Shown piece by piece: positions 27,500-35,334 of a stretch of 64,000 bases of DNA. The position numbers and the translations under genes were made by a program. Source of the DNA: Orlajensenia leifsoniae (GTDB taxonomy: Bacteria; Actinomycetota; Actinomycetes; Actinomycetales; Microbacteriaceae); NCBI RefSeq assembly GCF_004570845.1, contig NZ_SPQZ01000001.1, forward strand, positions 372,001 to 436,000. Reading direction: 5' to 3'. The notes under the pieces are model-generated. The model made no database searches. It saw nothing but the letters and a program-made list of their open reading frames with translations, and was not told the DNA's origin. Every line of letters starts with the position of its first letter. The stretch's first letter is position 1.

Positions 27500-28540
27500 T
27501 CAGTCGACGAGCGCCCGGAATCCGCTCATCAGGCCGACACGCTGCTCCGAGGTGCGCGCCAGCGGCGTGACCGCGAGGGTCGTGACTCCGGCCTCGGCGA
27601 AGGCCGCGACGCGCTCCTTCACGTGACCGGGCGACCCGATGAGGTTGATCGCACGCGCCAGGTCGTCGGGAACCGCGGCCGTCGCCTCGTCCTTGCGGCC
27701 CTCGAGGTAGAGGTCCTGGATGAGAGCCGCCTCCTTCTCGAAGCCGTACTGCGACACCAGGTCGTTGTAGAAGTTCTTGCCGCGCGCGCCCATTCCGCCG
27801 ACGTACAGGGCGATCTGCGGCTTCACGAGCGGCAGCACGGCATCAGCATCGTCGCCGATGTAGAGCGCCGGGCTGGCGAAGACGTCGAGAGTGCCGAGGT
27901 CGTCCGAACGCTTGGCCAGACCGGCATCGAGCGACCCGCCCCAGACGTCGCGCGCCCGCTCGGGGTGGAAGAACATCGGCATCCAGGCGTCGGCAATCTC
28001 GGCCGTCTGCTTCACGCTGGCCGGACCGAGCGCGGCCACCACGATCGGGATGCGCTCGCGCACGGGGTGGTTGATGAGCTTCAGCGGCTTGCCGAGCCCG
28101 GTGCCCTTCTCGGCCGGCAGCGGGATCTGGTAGCTGCGGCCGTCGTACTCCACGCGGTCGCGGCGCCAGACCATGCGGCAGATGTCGATGATCTCGCGAG
28201 CGCGGCGCAGCGGTGCGTCATAGGGCACGCCGTGGAAGCCCTCGATGACCTGGGGTCCGGATGCTCCGATGCCGAGCACGAAGCGTCCGTCCGAGACGAA
28301 GTCGAGTCCCGCCGCCGTCATGGCCGTGAGTGACGGTGTGCGCGTGTAGATCTGCAGGATGCCGGAGGCCAGCTTGATCTTCTCCGTCACGGCGGCGAGG
28401 TAGCCCAGCTGGCTCACCGCGTCGAACGAGTAGGCCTCGGGAACGATGACGATGTCGACGCCGGCCTTCTCGAGCTCGCCGACCTCGGCCGCCGTCTCGC
28501 GGAATCCGCCCGAGTAGTTCAGCATCATGCCGATGTCCAT
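27500..28540 (-). CDS. LLM class flavin/F420-dependent oxidoreductase
   Basis: This 346-residue luciferase-like (beta/alpha)8 protein has MDIGMMLNYSGGF at the start, DIVIVPEAYSFDAVSQLGYLA, RFVLGIGASGPQVIEGFHG and VKERVAAFAEAGVTTLAV at the end. The overall pattern is that of actinobacterial F420-dependent enzymes rather than FMN monooxygenases, but cofactor choice is an inference. The substrate is unknown. Start 28540 has GAGGA nearby; longer frames upstream lack a site. It is divergent from the alpha/beta hydrolase across 290 bases holding the repeat at 28638. Confidence 0.88.
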   Translation of the reverse strand: MDIGMMLNYSGGFRETAAEVGELEKAGVDIVIVPEAYSFDAVSQLGYLAAVTEKIKLASGILQIYTRTPSLTAMTAAGLDFVSDGRFVLGIGASGPQVIEGFHGVPYDAPLRRAREIIDICRMVWRRDRVEYDGRSYQIPLPAEKGTGLGKPLKLINHPVRERIPIVVAALGPASVKQTAEIADAWMPMFFHPERARDVWGGSLDAGLAKRSDDLGTLDVFASPALYIGDDADAVLPLVKPQIALYVGGMGARGKNFYNDLVSQYGFEKEAALIQDLYLEGRKDEATAAVPDDLARAINLIGSPGHVKERVAAFAEAGVTTLAVTPLARTSEQRVGLMSGFRALVD

Positions 28541-28637
28541 GTGAGTCCTCACTGCGCTGTGGTGTCGTCGAGCCGGGATGCACGCGGCCAGCGTCCAGTA
28601 TGCCCCGCAGCCGCATCCGGATCGAAGCCGCTGTGCG

Positions 28638-28702
28638 CGTTTGCAGGATGAGCTGCGTTTCAGCCGCCATATGCACCTGAACCTTGTCTCATCCTGCAAA
28701 CG
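28638..28702. repeat. palindromic repeat, CAGGATGAG family (copy 2)
   Basis: Perfect 15-base arms CGTTTGCAGGATGAG (28638-28652) and CTCATCCTGCAAACG (28688-28702) surround a 35-base middle that can form a small inner stem (CTGCGTTTCAG region). The left arm equals that of copy 1 at 12955. It lies between divergent genes, so a terminator role is unlikely here. Confidence 0.82.
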
Positions 28703-28830
28703 GCTGCCGTGGGCGCCCGTGTGACGCCTCAGGTGAACTCTGTGAAACATCGATGGCGCACCCCCTGATCAGGGGAATAGTCTTCGCTCGAATGACAGCG
28801 CTCTCACCCCCCTGAATGGAAGGCACGTTT

Positions 28831-29559
28831 ATGACACAACCCACGATCGTCCTGGTGCACGGAGCCTGGGCCGATGCCTCGAGCTGGAACGCCGTCGCCA
28901 GTGACCTGCAGGGTCGCGGCTTCACGGTACTGGCACCCACGAACCTGTTGCGTGGAATCGCGACGGATGCCGCCTACGTCGCATCCTTCCTGGCACAGCG
29001 CACGAGCGGACCCGTCGTGCTGGTCGGCCACTCCTACGGCGGCGCCGTGATCACCAACGCCGGCACCGGTGGCGGGGAGGTGAAGGCGCTGGTCTACGTC
29101 GACGCCTTCATCCCCGACGAGGGCGAGACCGTGTTCTCCATCCTCGGCGGCTCCGGCTCGGCGCTCGACGTACCCGACCCCACGACAGTCCTCGACGTCG
29201 CAGGCTACCCCGGTGCGCCCGAGGGCGACGCCGAGGCCTTCCTCAAGCCGGCGACAGTGCATGAGTCCTTCGCGCAGGACCTGCCCGAGGCCGACCGCTG
29301 GCTCATCGCCGCCGGTCAGCGCCCGATCACGCTCAGCGCCAACGCCTCGCCGACCACGACCGTCGCCTGGAAGACGCTGCCCAGCTGGGCCGTCGTCGGC
29401 ACGGAGGACCGGGTCATCCCGCCGGCGACGCAGCGCTCTCAGGCCGAGCGCGCCGGAGCGACGATCACCGAGGTCGGGGCATCGCACGTGTCCCTCGTGT
29501 CGCAGCCCGCAGCGGTCGTCGACGTGATCCTCGCCGCAGTGGCCGCAGTCTCGGAGTGA
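28831..29559 (+). CDS. alpha/beta hydrolase (EstC-like small esterase)
   Basis: This 242-residue hydrolase has PTIVLVHGAWADASSW (oxyanion region), the nucleophile elbow VLVGHSYGGAV (Ser near 66), a VGTEDRVIPPATQ acid-residue strand and the catalytic His in GASHVSLVSQP. This group includes salicylate-esterase and methylketone-type enzymes. The substrate is unknown. ATG 28831 has GGAAGG seven bases upstream; ATG 28816 is too early. CCCCTGATCAGGGG upstream is a perfect palindrome that could be an operator. Confidence 0.87.
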   Translation: MTQPTIVLVHGAWADASSWNAVASDLQGRGFTVLAPTNLLRGIATDAAYVASFLAQRTSGPVVLVGHSYGGAVITNAGTGGGEVKALVYVDAFIPDEGETVFSILGGSGSALDVPDPTTVLDVAGYPGAPEGDAEAFLKPATVHESFAQDLPEADRWLIAAGQRPITLSANASPTTTVAWKTLPSWAVVGTEDRVIPPATQRSQAERAGATITEVGASHVSLVSQPAAVVDVILAAVAAVSE

Positions 29560-29569
29560 CAGCCTGAAT

Positions 29570-29625
29570 ACAGGATGAGCACGTCGATGCCGGTCGCACA
29601 GACCTCATCGGCGTGCTCGTCCTGT
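29570..29625 (+). terminator. terminator palindrome of the CAGGATGAG type (copy 3)
   Basis: The 20-base arms (29570-29589 and 29606-29625) starting ACAGGATGAGCACG pair at 18 positions. They are followed by TTTTCC, just after the hydrolase stop. The arms share CAGGATGAG with copies 1 and 2. Confidence 0.78.
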
Positions 29626-29691
29626 TTTCCGGCGCCGGATGCAGCGGCCCGGCGCGCGGCTGGAACTCCGGGCGGCTGGCGGCTGAACGGG

Positions 29692-30618
29692 CTAGACGGC
29701 CGTCGGCACGACGACGACGGGCTGCGTCGTCGGCTGGGGCGAGCCACCGGCCGGCTCCACGGTGACGCCCACGGCAGCGCCTGCGGTCATGTCGCCCTCG
29801 AGTACCCGCCAGGTGGTGCCGTCGTCGCCGACGGTGAAGGTTCCGGCGGGAACGGCGGTCTCGCTGTCGATGTACCAGAGCTCATAGGTCTGGTCGGAGT
29901 CGAGAGCCGGCATGCCGTCGACCATCACGGCCGAGCGGCCGAGCTCCTCCGACCAGGTGAGAGTGACGGTTCCCCCGCCGGCCACCTCGCCCGTCGCCTG
30001 CTGGGCGTCGGAGGCGGCCGAGATGCTGGCGAGGTCGCGCTGGGCTCCCCATCCGTTCGGCCCCGGCCAGTTCACGCCGACGACCACTGCTGCGATGAGC
30101 ACCACGGCCGCGGCGGCTGCGCCGATGAAGGCGCCGGGGCGGGAGAACCAGCGACGCTGGGCGGCGGCTTCGGCGCGGCCGACGGGCGGCACGGCAGGAG
30201 CGGATGGAGATGCGGGAGCGCCGAGGGGAGCACCGGGTGCCGAGGGAACAGCGGCCGGGCTCGGCGCCGCGACGGGGGTCGCGGCATCCGGAGCAGGGGC
30301 AGGTGCGGTCGACGGCACTGCGTCGACCTCGGCATCGGCCGCGTTGGCTCCACCCGCGGTGTCTGCCGGCAACTGCGGCAGGCCGGAGAGTTGCGCCATG
30401 ATGCTCGCCTTCAGAGCGGGCGGAGGCGTGACGGGCGTGACGTTCGACCCCAGCAGGGCTGCTGTGTCGGCGAAACCGGCCGCCTCCTCACGCAGCCGTT
30501 CGGAATCGAGCAGGGCGCGCTCGTAGCGGGCACGCTCCTCGGCGTCGACGGCGTCCAGGGCGTACGAACCGCTCAGGGCGTGCTCGTCACCGACGGGTCG
30601 CTGGTCTTTCTCGCTCAT
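29692..30618 (-). CDS. rskA: anti-sigma-K factor RskA
   Basis: This 308-residue membrane-spanning anti-sigma factor has an N-terminal helical sigma-binding part (about 1-80; GSYALDAVDAEERARYERALL). A long Pro/Ala-rich cytoplasmic linker follows (about 85-155), then one membrane helix (about 167-190) and an extracytoplasmic RskA domain (DQTYELWYIDSETAVPAGTF). Release of SigK likely follows regulated proteolysis of RskA, as in mycobacteria. The ATG overlaps the sigK stop in ATGA. Confidence 0.92.
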   Translation of the reverse strand: MSEKDQRPVGDEHALSGSYALDAVDAEERARYERALLDSERLREEAAGFADTAALLGSNVTPVTPPPALKASIMAQLSGLPQLPADTAGGANAADAEVDAVPSTAPAPAPDAATPVAAPSPAAVPSAPGAPLGAPASPSAPAVPPVGRAEAAAQRRWFSRPGAFIGAAAAAVVLIAAVVVGVNWPGPNGWGAQRDLASISAASDAQQATGEVAGGGTVTLTWSEELGRSAVMVDGMPALDSDQTYELWYIDSETAVPAGTFTVGDDGTTWRVLEGDMTAGAAVGVTVEPAGGSPQPTTQPVVVVPTAV

Positions 30619-31214
30619 GCGGTCACCCCCAGTGCGTCTCTCAGACGGATCATCCCGTCGCGTATTCGGGTCTTCACAGTGCCGATCGGCACGCTCAGTT
30701 CATCGGCGATCTCGCTATGGGAGAAGCCGGAGTAGTAGGCCAACGACACAGCCTGGCGCTGCACGTCGGTGAGTTCGGTGAGTGCGCGCTGCACCCGCTC
30801 GTTCTCGACCCGTAGTTCGGCAGCCTCGCTCACCACATCGGTATCGATGGGCAGGTCGCGGATGCCGATGCGAGTGTCGCGGTCACGGGAAGCCTGGGCG
30901 GAACGGATGCGGTCGACGGCGCGGCGATGGGCGAGCGTGAACATCCAGGAGAGGGCACTGCCCCGCTCGGGCTGGAACCGTGCTGCGGACTGCCAGATCT
31001 CGAGAAACACCTCCTGCGTCACCTCCTCCGATTGCGCTGGATCGACGACGAGCCGCCGAACCAGTCCGAAAAGCCGAGCCGATACCCCGTCGTAGAGTTC
31101 GCTGAAAGCCCGCTGGTCTCCCGTGGCGACACGTTCCAGCAGCTCTTCCAGCGTGACGACAGGCGGAATTCCGATGTCGTCTTCACCGATCTCATGGGGC
31201 ACGAGAACAAGCAT
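30615..31214 (-). CDS. sigK: ECF sigma factor SigK
   Basis: This 199-residue ECF sigma factor has region 2 (about 28-95; DLVEEVTQEVFLEIW-like QSEEVTQEVFLEIW) and region 4 (about 140-195; LTDVQRQAVSLAYYSGFSHSEIADEL, the helix-turn-helix). The pairing with rskA and the divergent fasciclin lipoprotein mirror mycobacterial SigK, which controls MPT70/MPT83. Start 31214 is chosen because the SigK-like -10 lies seven bases upstream, so the transcript likely begins at the ATG. A long upstream extension of the frame is a shadow. Confidence 0.93.
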   Translation of the reverse strand: MLVLVPHEIGEDDIGIPPVVTLEELLERVATGDQRAFSELYDGVSARLFGLVRRLVVDPAQSEEVTQEVFLEIWQSAARFQPERGSALSWMFTLAHRRAVDRIRSAQASRDRDTRIGIRDLPIDTDVVSEAAELRVENERVQRALTELTDVQRQAVSLAYYSGFSHSEIADELSVPIGTVKTRIRDGMIRLRDALGVTA

Positions 31215-31221
31215 GTCAGGT

Positions 31222-31248
31222 GTTCGGCGCGATGCCCGTTTCGGATTG
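31222..31248 (-). promoter_or_regulatory. SigK-type promoter of sigK
   Basis: On the minus strand CAATCC (31248-31243), a 15-base spacer and CCGAAC (31227-31222) precede the sigK ATG by seven bases. The same elements and spacing occur before the fasciclin gene, implying autoregulation and a leaderless mRNA. Confidence 0.72.
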
Positions 31249-31432
31249 CCGGGTTGACGGTATGAGATTCCGGATGCCGCCGCCTTCGGCCTCCGGCATC
31301 CGTTCACCCCATCGCCGACGCGCGAGCGGCCCGAAGCAGCCACGATCGCATTCGGCTCGCACCCCTCTACCGGATGCATCCGGGGCCTGATCACGCCCGA
31401 TTCCCAGCTTCGGAAAGTTTCTGGAGATTCTC
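31249..31432. other. sigK-fasciclin intergenic centre with palindromes
   Basis: Between the two promoters lie CGGATGCCG..CGGCATCCG (about 31274-31311) and the perfect 14-base palindrome CCGGATGCATCCGG (31370-31383). I see no coding frame or RNA gene. The palindromes use the window's abundant GCATCCG heptamer. Confidence 0.5.
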
Positions 31433-31459
31433 CAATCCGCACCCCACGGGGTTCCGAAT
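31433..31459 (+). promoter_or_regulatory. SigK-type promoter of the fasciclin lipoprotein gene
   Basis: CAATCC (31433-31438), a 15-base spacer and CCGAAT (31454-31459) form the same bipartite motif as before sigK. Transcription would start near 31466, leaving about 62 bases of leader with AAGGAGAA before the ATG. Confidence 0.75.
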
Positions 31460-31527
31460 GCCCTCCTGAAGGCACCACAGCAAGTGGAGCCGGCCGAACC
31501 CGGCCAACGATTCCAAGGAGAAGATCC

Positions 31528-32184
31528 ATGCGACTCACACGCACTTCACTCGCCGCCCTCTCGATCGTGGGCATCGCAGCCCTCGGCCTGACCGGTTGTT
31601 CGATGGGCAGCGGCACCGATGACACCTCGTCGTCGAGCAGCCCCAGCTCCGAAGCCCCCATGGCCGAGACCCCGGAGGCCATGGACCCCGCAGCCGACCT
31701 CGTCGGCTCCGGTTGCGCCGCCTACGCCGAGCAGGTTCCGGATGGCGCCGGCTCCGTCGCGGGCATGGCTGAGGACCCGGTGGCCGTCGCCGCCTCGAAC
31801 AACCCGATCCTCACGACGCTCACCGCAGCCGTCTCGGGTGGCCTCAACCCCGACGTCAACCTCGTCGACACCCTGAACGGCAGCGAGTTCACCGTCTTCG
31901 CTCCCGTCGATGACGCGTTCGCCAAGATCGACGCCGCCACCATCGAGGGCCTCAAGACCGACTCGGCCACGCTGACCAAGATCCTCACGTACCACGTGGT
32001 TCCCGGCCAGATCGCTCCTGCTGACATCGAGGGAACCCAGACCACGGTCGAGGGTGGAACCGTCGAGGTCACCGGCAGCGGCGACGACATGATGGTCAAC
32101 GACGCCAAGGTCATCTGCGGTGGCGTGAAGACCGCCAACGCCACCGTGTACCTCATCGACTCCGTGCTGATGCCGCCGGCCTGA
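31528..32184 (+). CDS. fasciclin (FAS1) domain lipoprotein, MPT83-like
   Basis: This 218-residue lipoprotein has a signal peptide, lipobox LTGC (Cys near 24), a Ser/Glu-rich linker and one FAS1 domain (about 85-218). The domain has the H1 box [11 protein letters not shown] and H2-like [11 protein letters not shown]. Its mycobacterial counterparts MPT70/MPT83 are SigK-regulated surface adhesion-type proteins. Two extra cysteines (GSGCAAY, VICGG) may form a disulfide. A strong terminator follows. Confidence 0.92.
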   Translation: MRLTRTSLAALSIVGIAALGLTGCSMGSGTDDTSSSSSPSSEAPMAETPEAMDPAADLVGSGCAAYAEQVPDGAGSVAGMAEDPVAVAASNNPILTTLTAAVSGGLNPDVNLVDTLNGSEFTVFAPVDDAFAKIDAATIEGLKTDSATLTKILTYHVVPGQIAPADIEGTQTTVEGGTVEVTGSGDDMMVNDAKVICGGVKTANATVYLIDSVLMPPA

Positions 32185-32201
32185 TGATCCGGTGAAGAGG
32201 G

Positions 32202-32232
32202 AACGGCCCGTCTCCAGTGGAGGCGGGCCGTT
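32202..32232 (+). terminator. terminator of fasciclin gene
   Basis: AACGGCCCGTCTCC pairs with GGAGGCGGGCCGTT (one wobble) around a short loop, followed by CTTCG, 18 bases after the stop. Confidence 0.85.
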
Positions 32233-32244
32233 CTTCGTGCGCTT

Positions 32245-32291
32245 GATCTCGATACGCGTCCGACTTCGTCGGGCGCTACTCGATCAGCGAG
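32245..32291. repeat. Microbacteriaceae-type intergenic palindrome (TCTCGATACGC ... CGCTACTCGATCAGCGAG)
   Basis: The unit GATCTCGATACGCG and, on the other side, GCGCTACTCGATCAGCGAG surround a short stem CCGAC-TTC-GTCGG. Closely related palindromes are common at gene ends in Microbacteriaceae genomes, from general familiarity. It lies between convergent genes. Confidence 0.65.
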
Positions 32292-32296
32292 TCTGT

Positions 32297-33220
32297 CTAG
32301 AACCCGCCGAAGCGGATGCCCCAGCTGATCTCCCACTCGTCGCCGGGGGCGAGCCAGCGCAGGCCCTTCCCCGAGTTGAAGGCGTCGGCGGGGGCGGTCA
32401 TGGGCTCGATCGCGATGGCGGCGTCGCCCTCGCGGCCCGGGAACTGCCGCGTCGTGAAGACCTGTACGAATCCGAACTCCGGCTCCGACCACATCGACAC
32501 CGTGCGTCCGTCCGGTGCCGTGAGCGTGTGCACGACCTCGCCGTCGGTGGCGAAGGCCTCGCCCCAGGCGTCGTCGAGCTGCAGCTCGCTCACGCGGCGC
32601 GGGTCGCGCAGGTCCCACTCCGTGCCCTCGACCGGAACCTCGGACGTCGGAAGCAGCCGGTCGTCGACCTCGATGTGGCTCGCAGCGGAGAGCTGGAGGG
32701 TGAGAGTGTCCGTCGGCACGTCGCCGATGCGGAGGAACGGATGCGTTCCCACAGCGACCGGAGCCGACTCGTGCCCGAGGTTGCGCAGGTAGTGCGTCAC
32801 CTTGAGCCCGTCGGAGACCAGCTCGTAGTGCACGGCGGTCTCGAGCAGGTACGGATAGCCGTGCTGCGGGTAAACGGTCGCGGCGAGGGTGACCGAGTCC
32901 TGGGTGCGGTCGACCTCCCGGTACTCCGTGTAGCGCAGCAGGCCGTGGATGGCGTTGTTCAGCTTCGGTTCGGTGATGTCGAGCTGCCGCTCGACGCCCT
33001 CGTGCTCCCAGCGACCGTCGCGGATGCGGTTCGGCCACGGCACCAGCACGATGCCGGCGCCGTAGGGCGGCGACGACTCCTCGCCGTAGGTCTCGACGAG
33101 GTCGACCCCGTCGAGACTCAGCTGACGGATGGCTGCAGCGAGTCCCGTGATCGTCGCGCGCAGCTCTCCGCTCGCGGTCCTCGTCGACAACTCGTACTGC
33201 TCACCGGTGGGAAAGGTCAT
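32297..33220 (-). CDS. aldose 1-epimerase family protein
   Basis: This 307-residue protein has the GalM fold. It shows PWPNRIRDGRWEHEG (substrate-binding Arg), AIHGLLRYTEY (His), VGTHPFLRIGD (catalytic-type His) and the C-terminal acid in FTTRQFPGREGDAAIAIEPMT. It would interconvert alpha and beta hexoses, feeding the galactose genes on the other side of the DeoR regulator. It overlaps deoR by four bases (ATGA), but TAGGCT six bases before the ATG hints at a second, internal promoter. Confidence 0.9.
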   Translation of the reverse strand: MTFPTGEQYELSTRTASGELRATITGLAAAIRQLSLDGVDLVETYGEESSPPYGAGIVLVPWPNRIRDGRWEHEGVERQLDITEPKLNNAIHGLLRYTEYREVDRTQDSVTLAATVYPQHGYPYLLETAVHYELVSDGLKVTHYLRNLGHESAPVAVGTHPFLRIGDVPTDTLTLQLSAASHIEVDDRLLPTSEVPVEGTEWDLRDPRRVSELQLDDAWGEAFATDGEVVHTLTAPDGRTVSMWSEPEFGFVQVFTTRQFPGREGDAAIAIEPMTAPADAFNSGKGLRWLAPGDEWEISWGIRFGGF

Positions 33221-34068
33221 GCAGAGAGCCTAGAGCCGGCGGGCAGCACGGTGAGACCCGCCTGCTCGAACTCGCCGAGGAGCACGGCCGGGGCTGCGGC
33301 ATCCGTCACCAGGATGTCGACCTCGTCGAGCGACGAGATGCGCGCCAGGTGGACCTCGCCCAGCTTCGACGAATCGGCGACGACCACGGCGCGGCCGGCC
33401 GCACGGATCATGGCGATCTTGACAGCGGCCTCGGGCAGGTTGGCGTTGGTGACGCCGCGCTCGACGTCGACGCCGTTGCAGCCGATGAAGGCGATGTCGG
33501 CACGGAGGTCGGCGAGGATGCCGCGGGCCAACGGGTCGACGAGCGAGTGCTGCCGTGGCCTCAGCGTGCCGCCCGTGAGGACGACGGTGAAACGCGGGAT
33601 GGCGCTCTCGAGCTCGAGGGCGATGCTCAACCCGTTGGTGAAGATCGTGACGTCGTCGAGGTCGCGGCGGGCGCGCAGCGAACGCGCCACCTGCAAGGTC
33701 GTCGTGCCGACGTCGAGGATGACGCTCTGCCCGCTGCTCACGAGGGCTGCTGCGGCCTCGCCGATGCTCTCCTTCGGCCCGGCGGAGGCGGAGAGGGCCT
33801 CCTCGAAGCTGGGCTCGCGCTCGGGGCGGCGGGCGATGGCCGTGGCAGCGGGATCCGTCGACGGCACGGCGCCCCCGTGCACCCGTCGGATGAGGCCCTC
33901 GCGCTCGAGCTGGTCGAGGTCGGCTCGGGCCGTGACATCGGTCACCCCGAAGGCGACCGCGAGGTCGCGCACCCGCACGAAGCCGCGGTCGGCGACGAGG
34001 GCTGCGGCACGGTCGCGGCGGATGCCGGCCGGCACGGAGTTGCCCGGGTCGCGTTCGGTCGTCGTCAT
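33217..34068 (-). CDS. DeoR/GlpR family sugar-responsive repressor
   Basis: This 283-residue regulator has an N-terminal winged helix (about 18-75; RVRDLAVAFGVTDVTARADLDQLEREG, RVHGGA) and a sugar-phosphate sensor domain (about 95-255; VILDVGTTTLQVARSL, FTNGLSIALEL, VLTGGTLRP, IAFIGCNGVD). It is divergent from galTK with AT-rich inverted repeats between, so it likely represses galactose genes until a phosphorylated sugar binds. The exact inducer is unknown. Confidence 0.9.
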   Translation of the reverse strand: MTTTERDPGNSVPAGIRRDRAAALVADRGFVRVRDLAVAFGVTDVTARADLDQLEREGLIRRVHGGAVPSTDPAATAIARRPEREPSFEEALSASAGPKESIGEAAAALVSSGQSVILDVGTTTLQVARSLRARRDLDDVTIFTNGLSIALELESAIPRFTVVLTGGTLRPRQHSLVDPLARGILADLRADIAFIGCNGVDVERGVTNANLPEAAVKIAMIRAAGRAVVVADSSKLGEVHLARISSLDEVDILVTDAAAPAVLLGEFEQAGLTVLPAGSRLSA

Positions 34069-34097
34069 CCGCCCATTGTCCCGGGTTTTGCTTTCTC

Positions 34098-34130
34098 TTT
34101 GCAATCCGCAAATCAACTTGTTTCGTAAAC
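34098..34130. promoter_or_regulatory. candidate operators between deoR and galT
   Basis: Two inverted repeats occur in an unusually AT-rich stretch: TTTGC-AATCC-GCAAA (34098-34112) and GTTT-CGT-AAAC (34120-34130). They are 8 bases apart and centred in the divergent promoter region. Binding by the adjacent DeoR protein is inferred. Confidence 0.5.
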
Positions 34131-34155
34131 GCAAGCCGCGTATCGTGAGCCTGTC

Positions 34156-35334
34156 ATGACAGAGCCCTCAGCCTTCACAGCCGACCCCAGCATCCGTCGC
34201 CTCGAGCACACCCTCGCCGACGGCCGTGCCCTCATCTACTTCGATGACGCCGACACCACTCTCTCGCCCGAGCGCGCTCCCGACCTGCGCGAGCTCGACC
34301 CGCGCCCGGCCACGGCGACGATGCGCCAGGACGCCCTCACCGGGGAATGGATCTCCATCGCGGCCGCCCGCCAGAACCGCGTGTTCCTGCCGCCGGCCGA
34401 CCTCGATCCGCTCGCCCCGCAGAAGCCCGGCAACCCGTCGGAGATCCCGAGCACCTACGACGTGGCCGTGTTCGAGAACAAGTCGCCGTCGTTCGGGCCC
34501 GAGCTCGCCGCCGTGACGGATGCCGGCCCCGAGGCCCTCGCCGAGCTCTCCGCCGTGGGCATCGGCCGCACGCGCACCTCCATCGGCCGCTGCGAGGTGG
34601 TGTGCTTCAGCCCCGAGCACGCCGGATCGTTCGGCACCCAGAGCGTCTCGCGCGCCCGCACCGTGATCGAGGCGTGGGCCGATCGCACGGCGGCGCTCTC
34701 GGCACTGCCGGGCATCGAGCAGGTGTTCCCCTTCGAGAACCGCGGCGAGGCGATCGGCGTCACGCTGCAGCATCCGCACGGCCAGATCTACTCCTACCCC
34801 TACGTGACCCCTCGCACGACCCGATTGCTCGAGTCGATCGAGCGCTACGGCCCCGGTCTCTTCGCCGATCTGCTCGCCAGCGAGCAATCGGGCGAACGGA
34901 TGCTGCTGCAGGGCGAGCACTGGACCGCCTTCGTGCCGTTCGCGGCCCGCTGGCCCATCGAGGTGCACCTGCTCCCCCACCGGCACGTGCCCGACTTCGC
35001 CGCCACGACGCTCGAGGAGCGGGACGAGCTGTCGCGCCTGTACCTGCGGCTGCTGCGCGGCATCGACGCGCTCTACGAGACGCCGACCCCCTACATCGCC
35101 GCCTGGCACCAGGCCCCTGTGAACGTCGGTCGCGACGACATCAGGCTGATGCTGCAGGTGACAAGTCCGCGCCGTGCCGCCGACAAGCTGAAGTTCCTTG
35201 CCGGCTCCGAGGCCGCCATGGGCGCCTGGATCGGCGATGTGACTCCCGAGCAGCAGGCGCTGAGCATCCGCGAGGCCATCGCGAGGGCCGACGCCGCGAC
35301 ACCGATCGAACCGCACACGGAAGAGAACCGATGA
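34156..35334 (+). CDS. galT: galactose-1-phosphate uridylyltransferase
   Basis: This 392-residue Leloir-pathway enzyme exchanges UMP between UDP-glucose and galactose-1-phosphate. It has the active-site motif QHPHGQIYSYPY (nucleophilic His), ETHNPDRT-like substrate loops and the zinc/iron ligand region LLPHRHVPDF. Length is normal for the family. It is the first gene of galTK and divergent from deoR. No galE is seen in the window. Confidence 0.95.
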   Translation: MTEPSAFTADPSIRRLEHTLADGRALIYFDDADTTLSPERAPDLRELDPRPATATMRQDALTGEWISIAAARQNRVFLPPADLDPLAPQKPGNPSEIPSTYDVAVFENKSPSFGPELAAVTDAGPEALAELSAVGIGRTRTSIGRCEVVCFSPEHAGSFGTQSVSRARTVIEAWADRTAALSALPGIEQVFPFENRGEAIGVTLQHPHGQIYSYPYVTPRTTRLLESIERYGPGLFADLLASEQSGERMLLQGEHWTAFVPFAARWPIEVHLLPHRHVPDFAATTLEERDELSRLYLRLLRGIDALYETPTPYIAAWHQAPVNVGRDDIRLMLQVTSPRRAADKLKFLAGSEAAMGAWIGDVTPEQQALSIREAIARADAATPIEPHTEENR

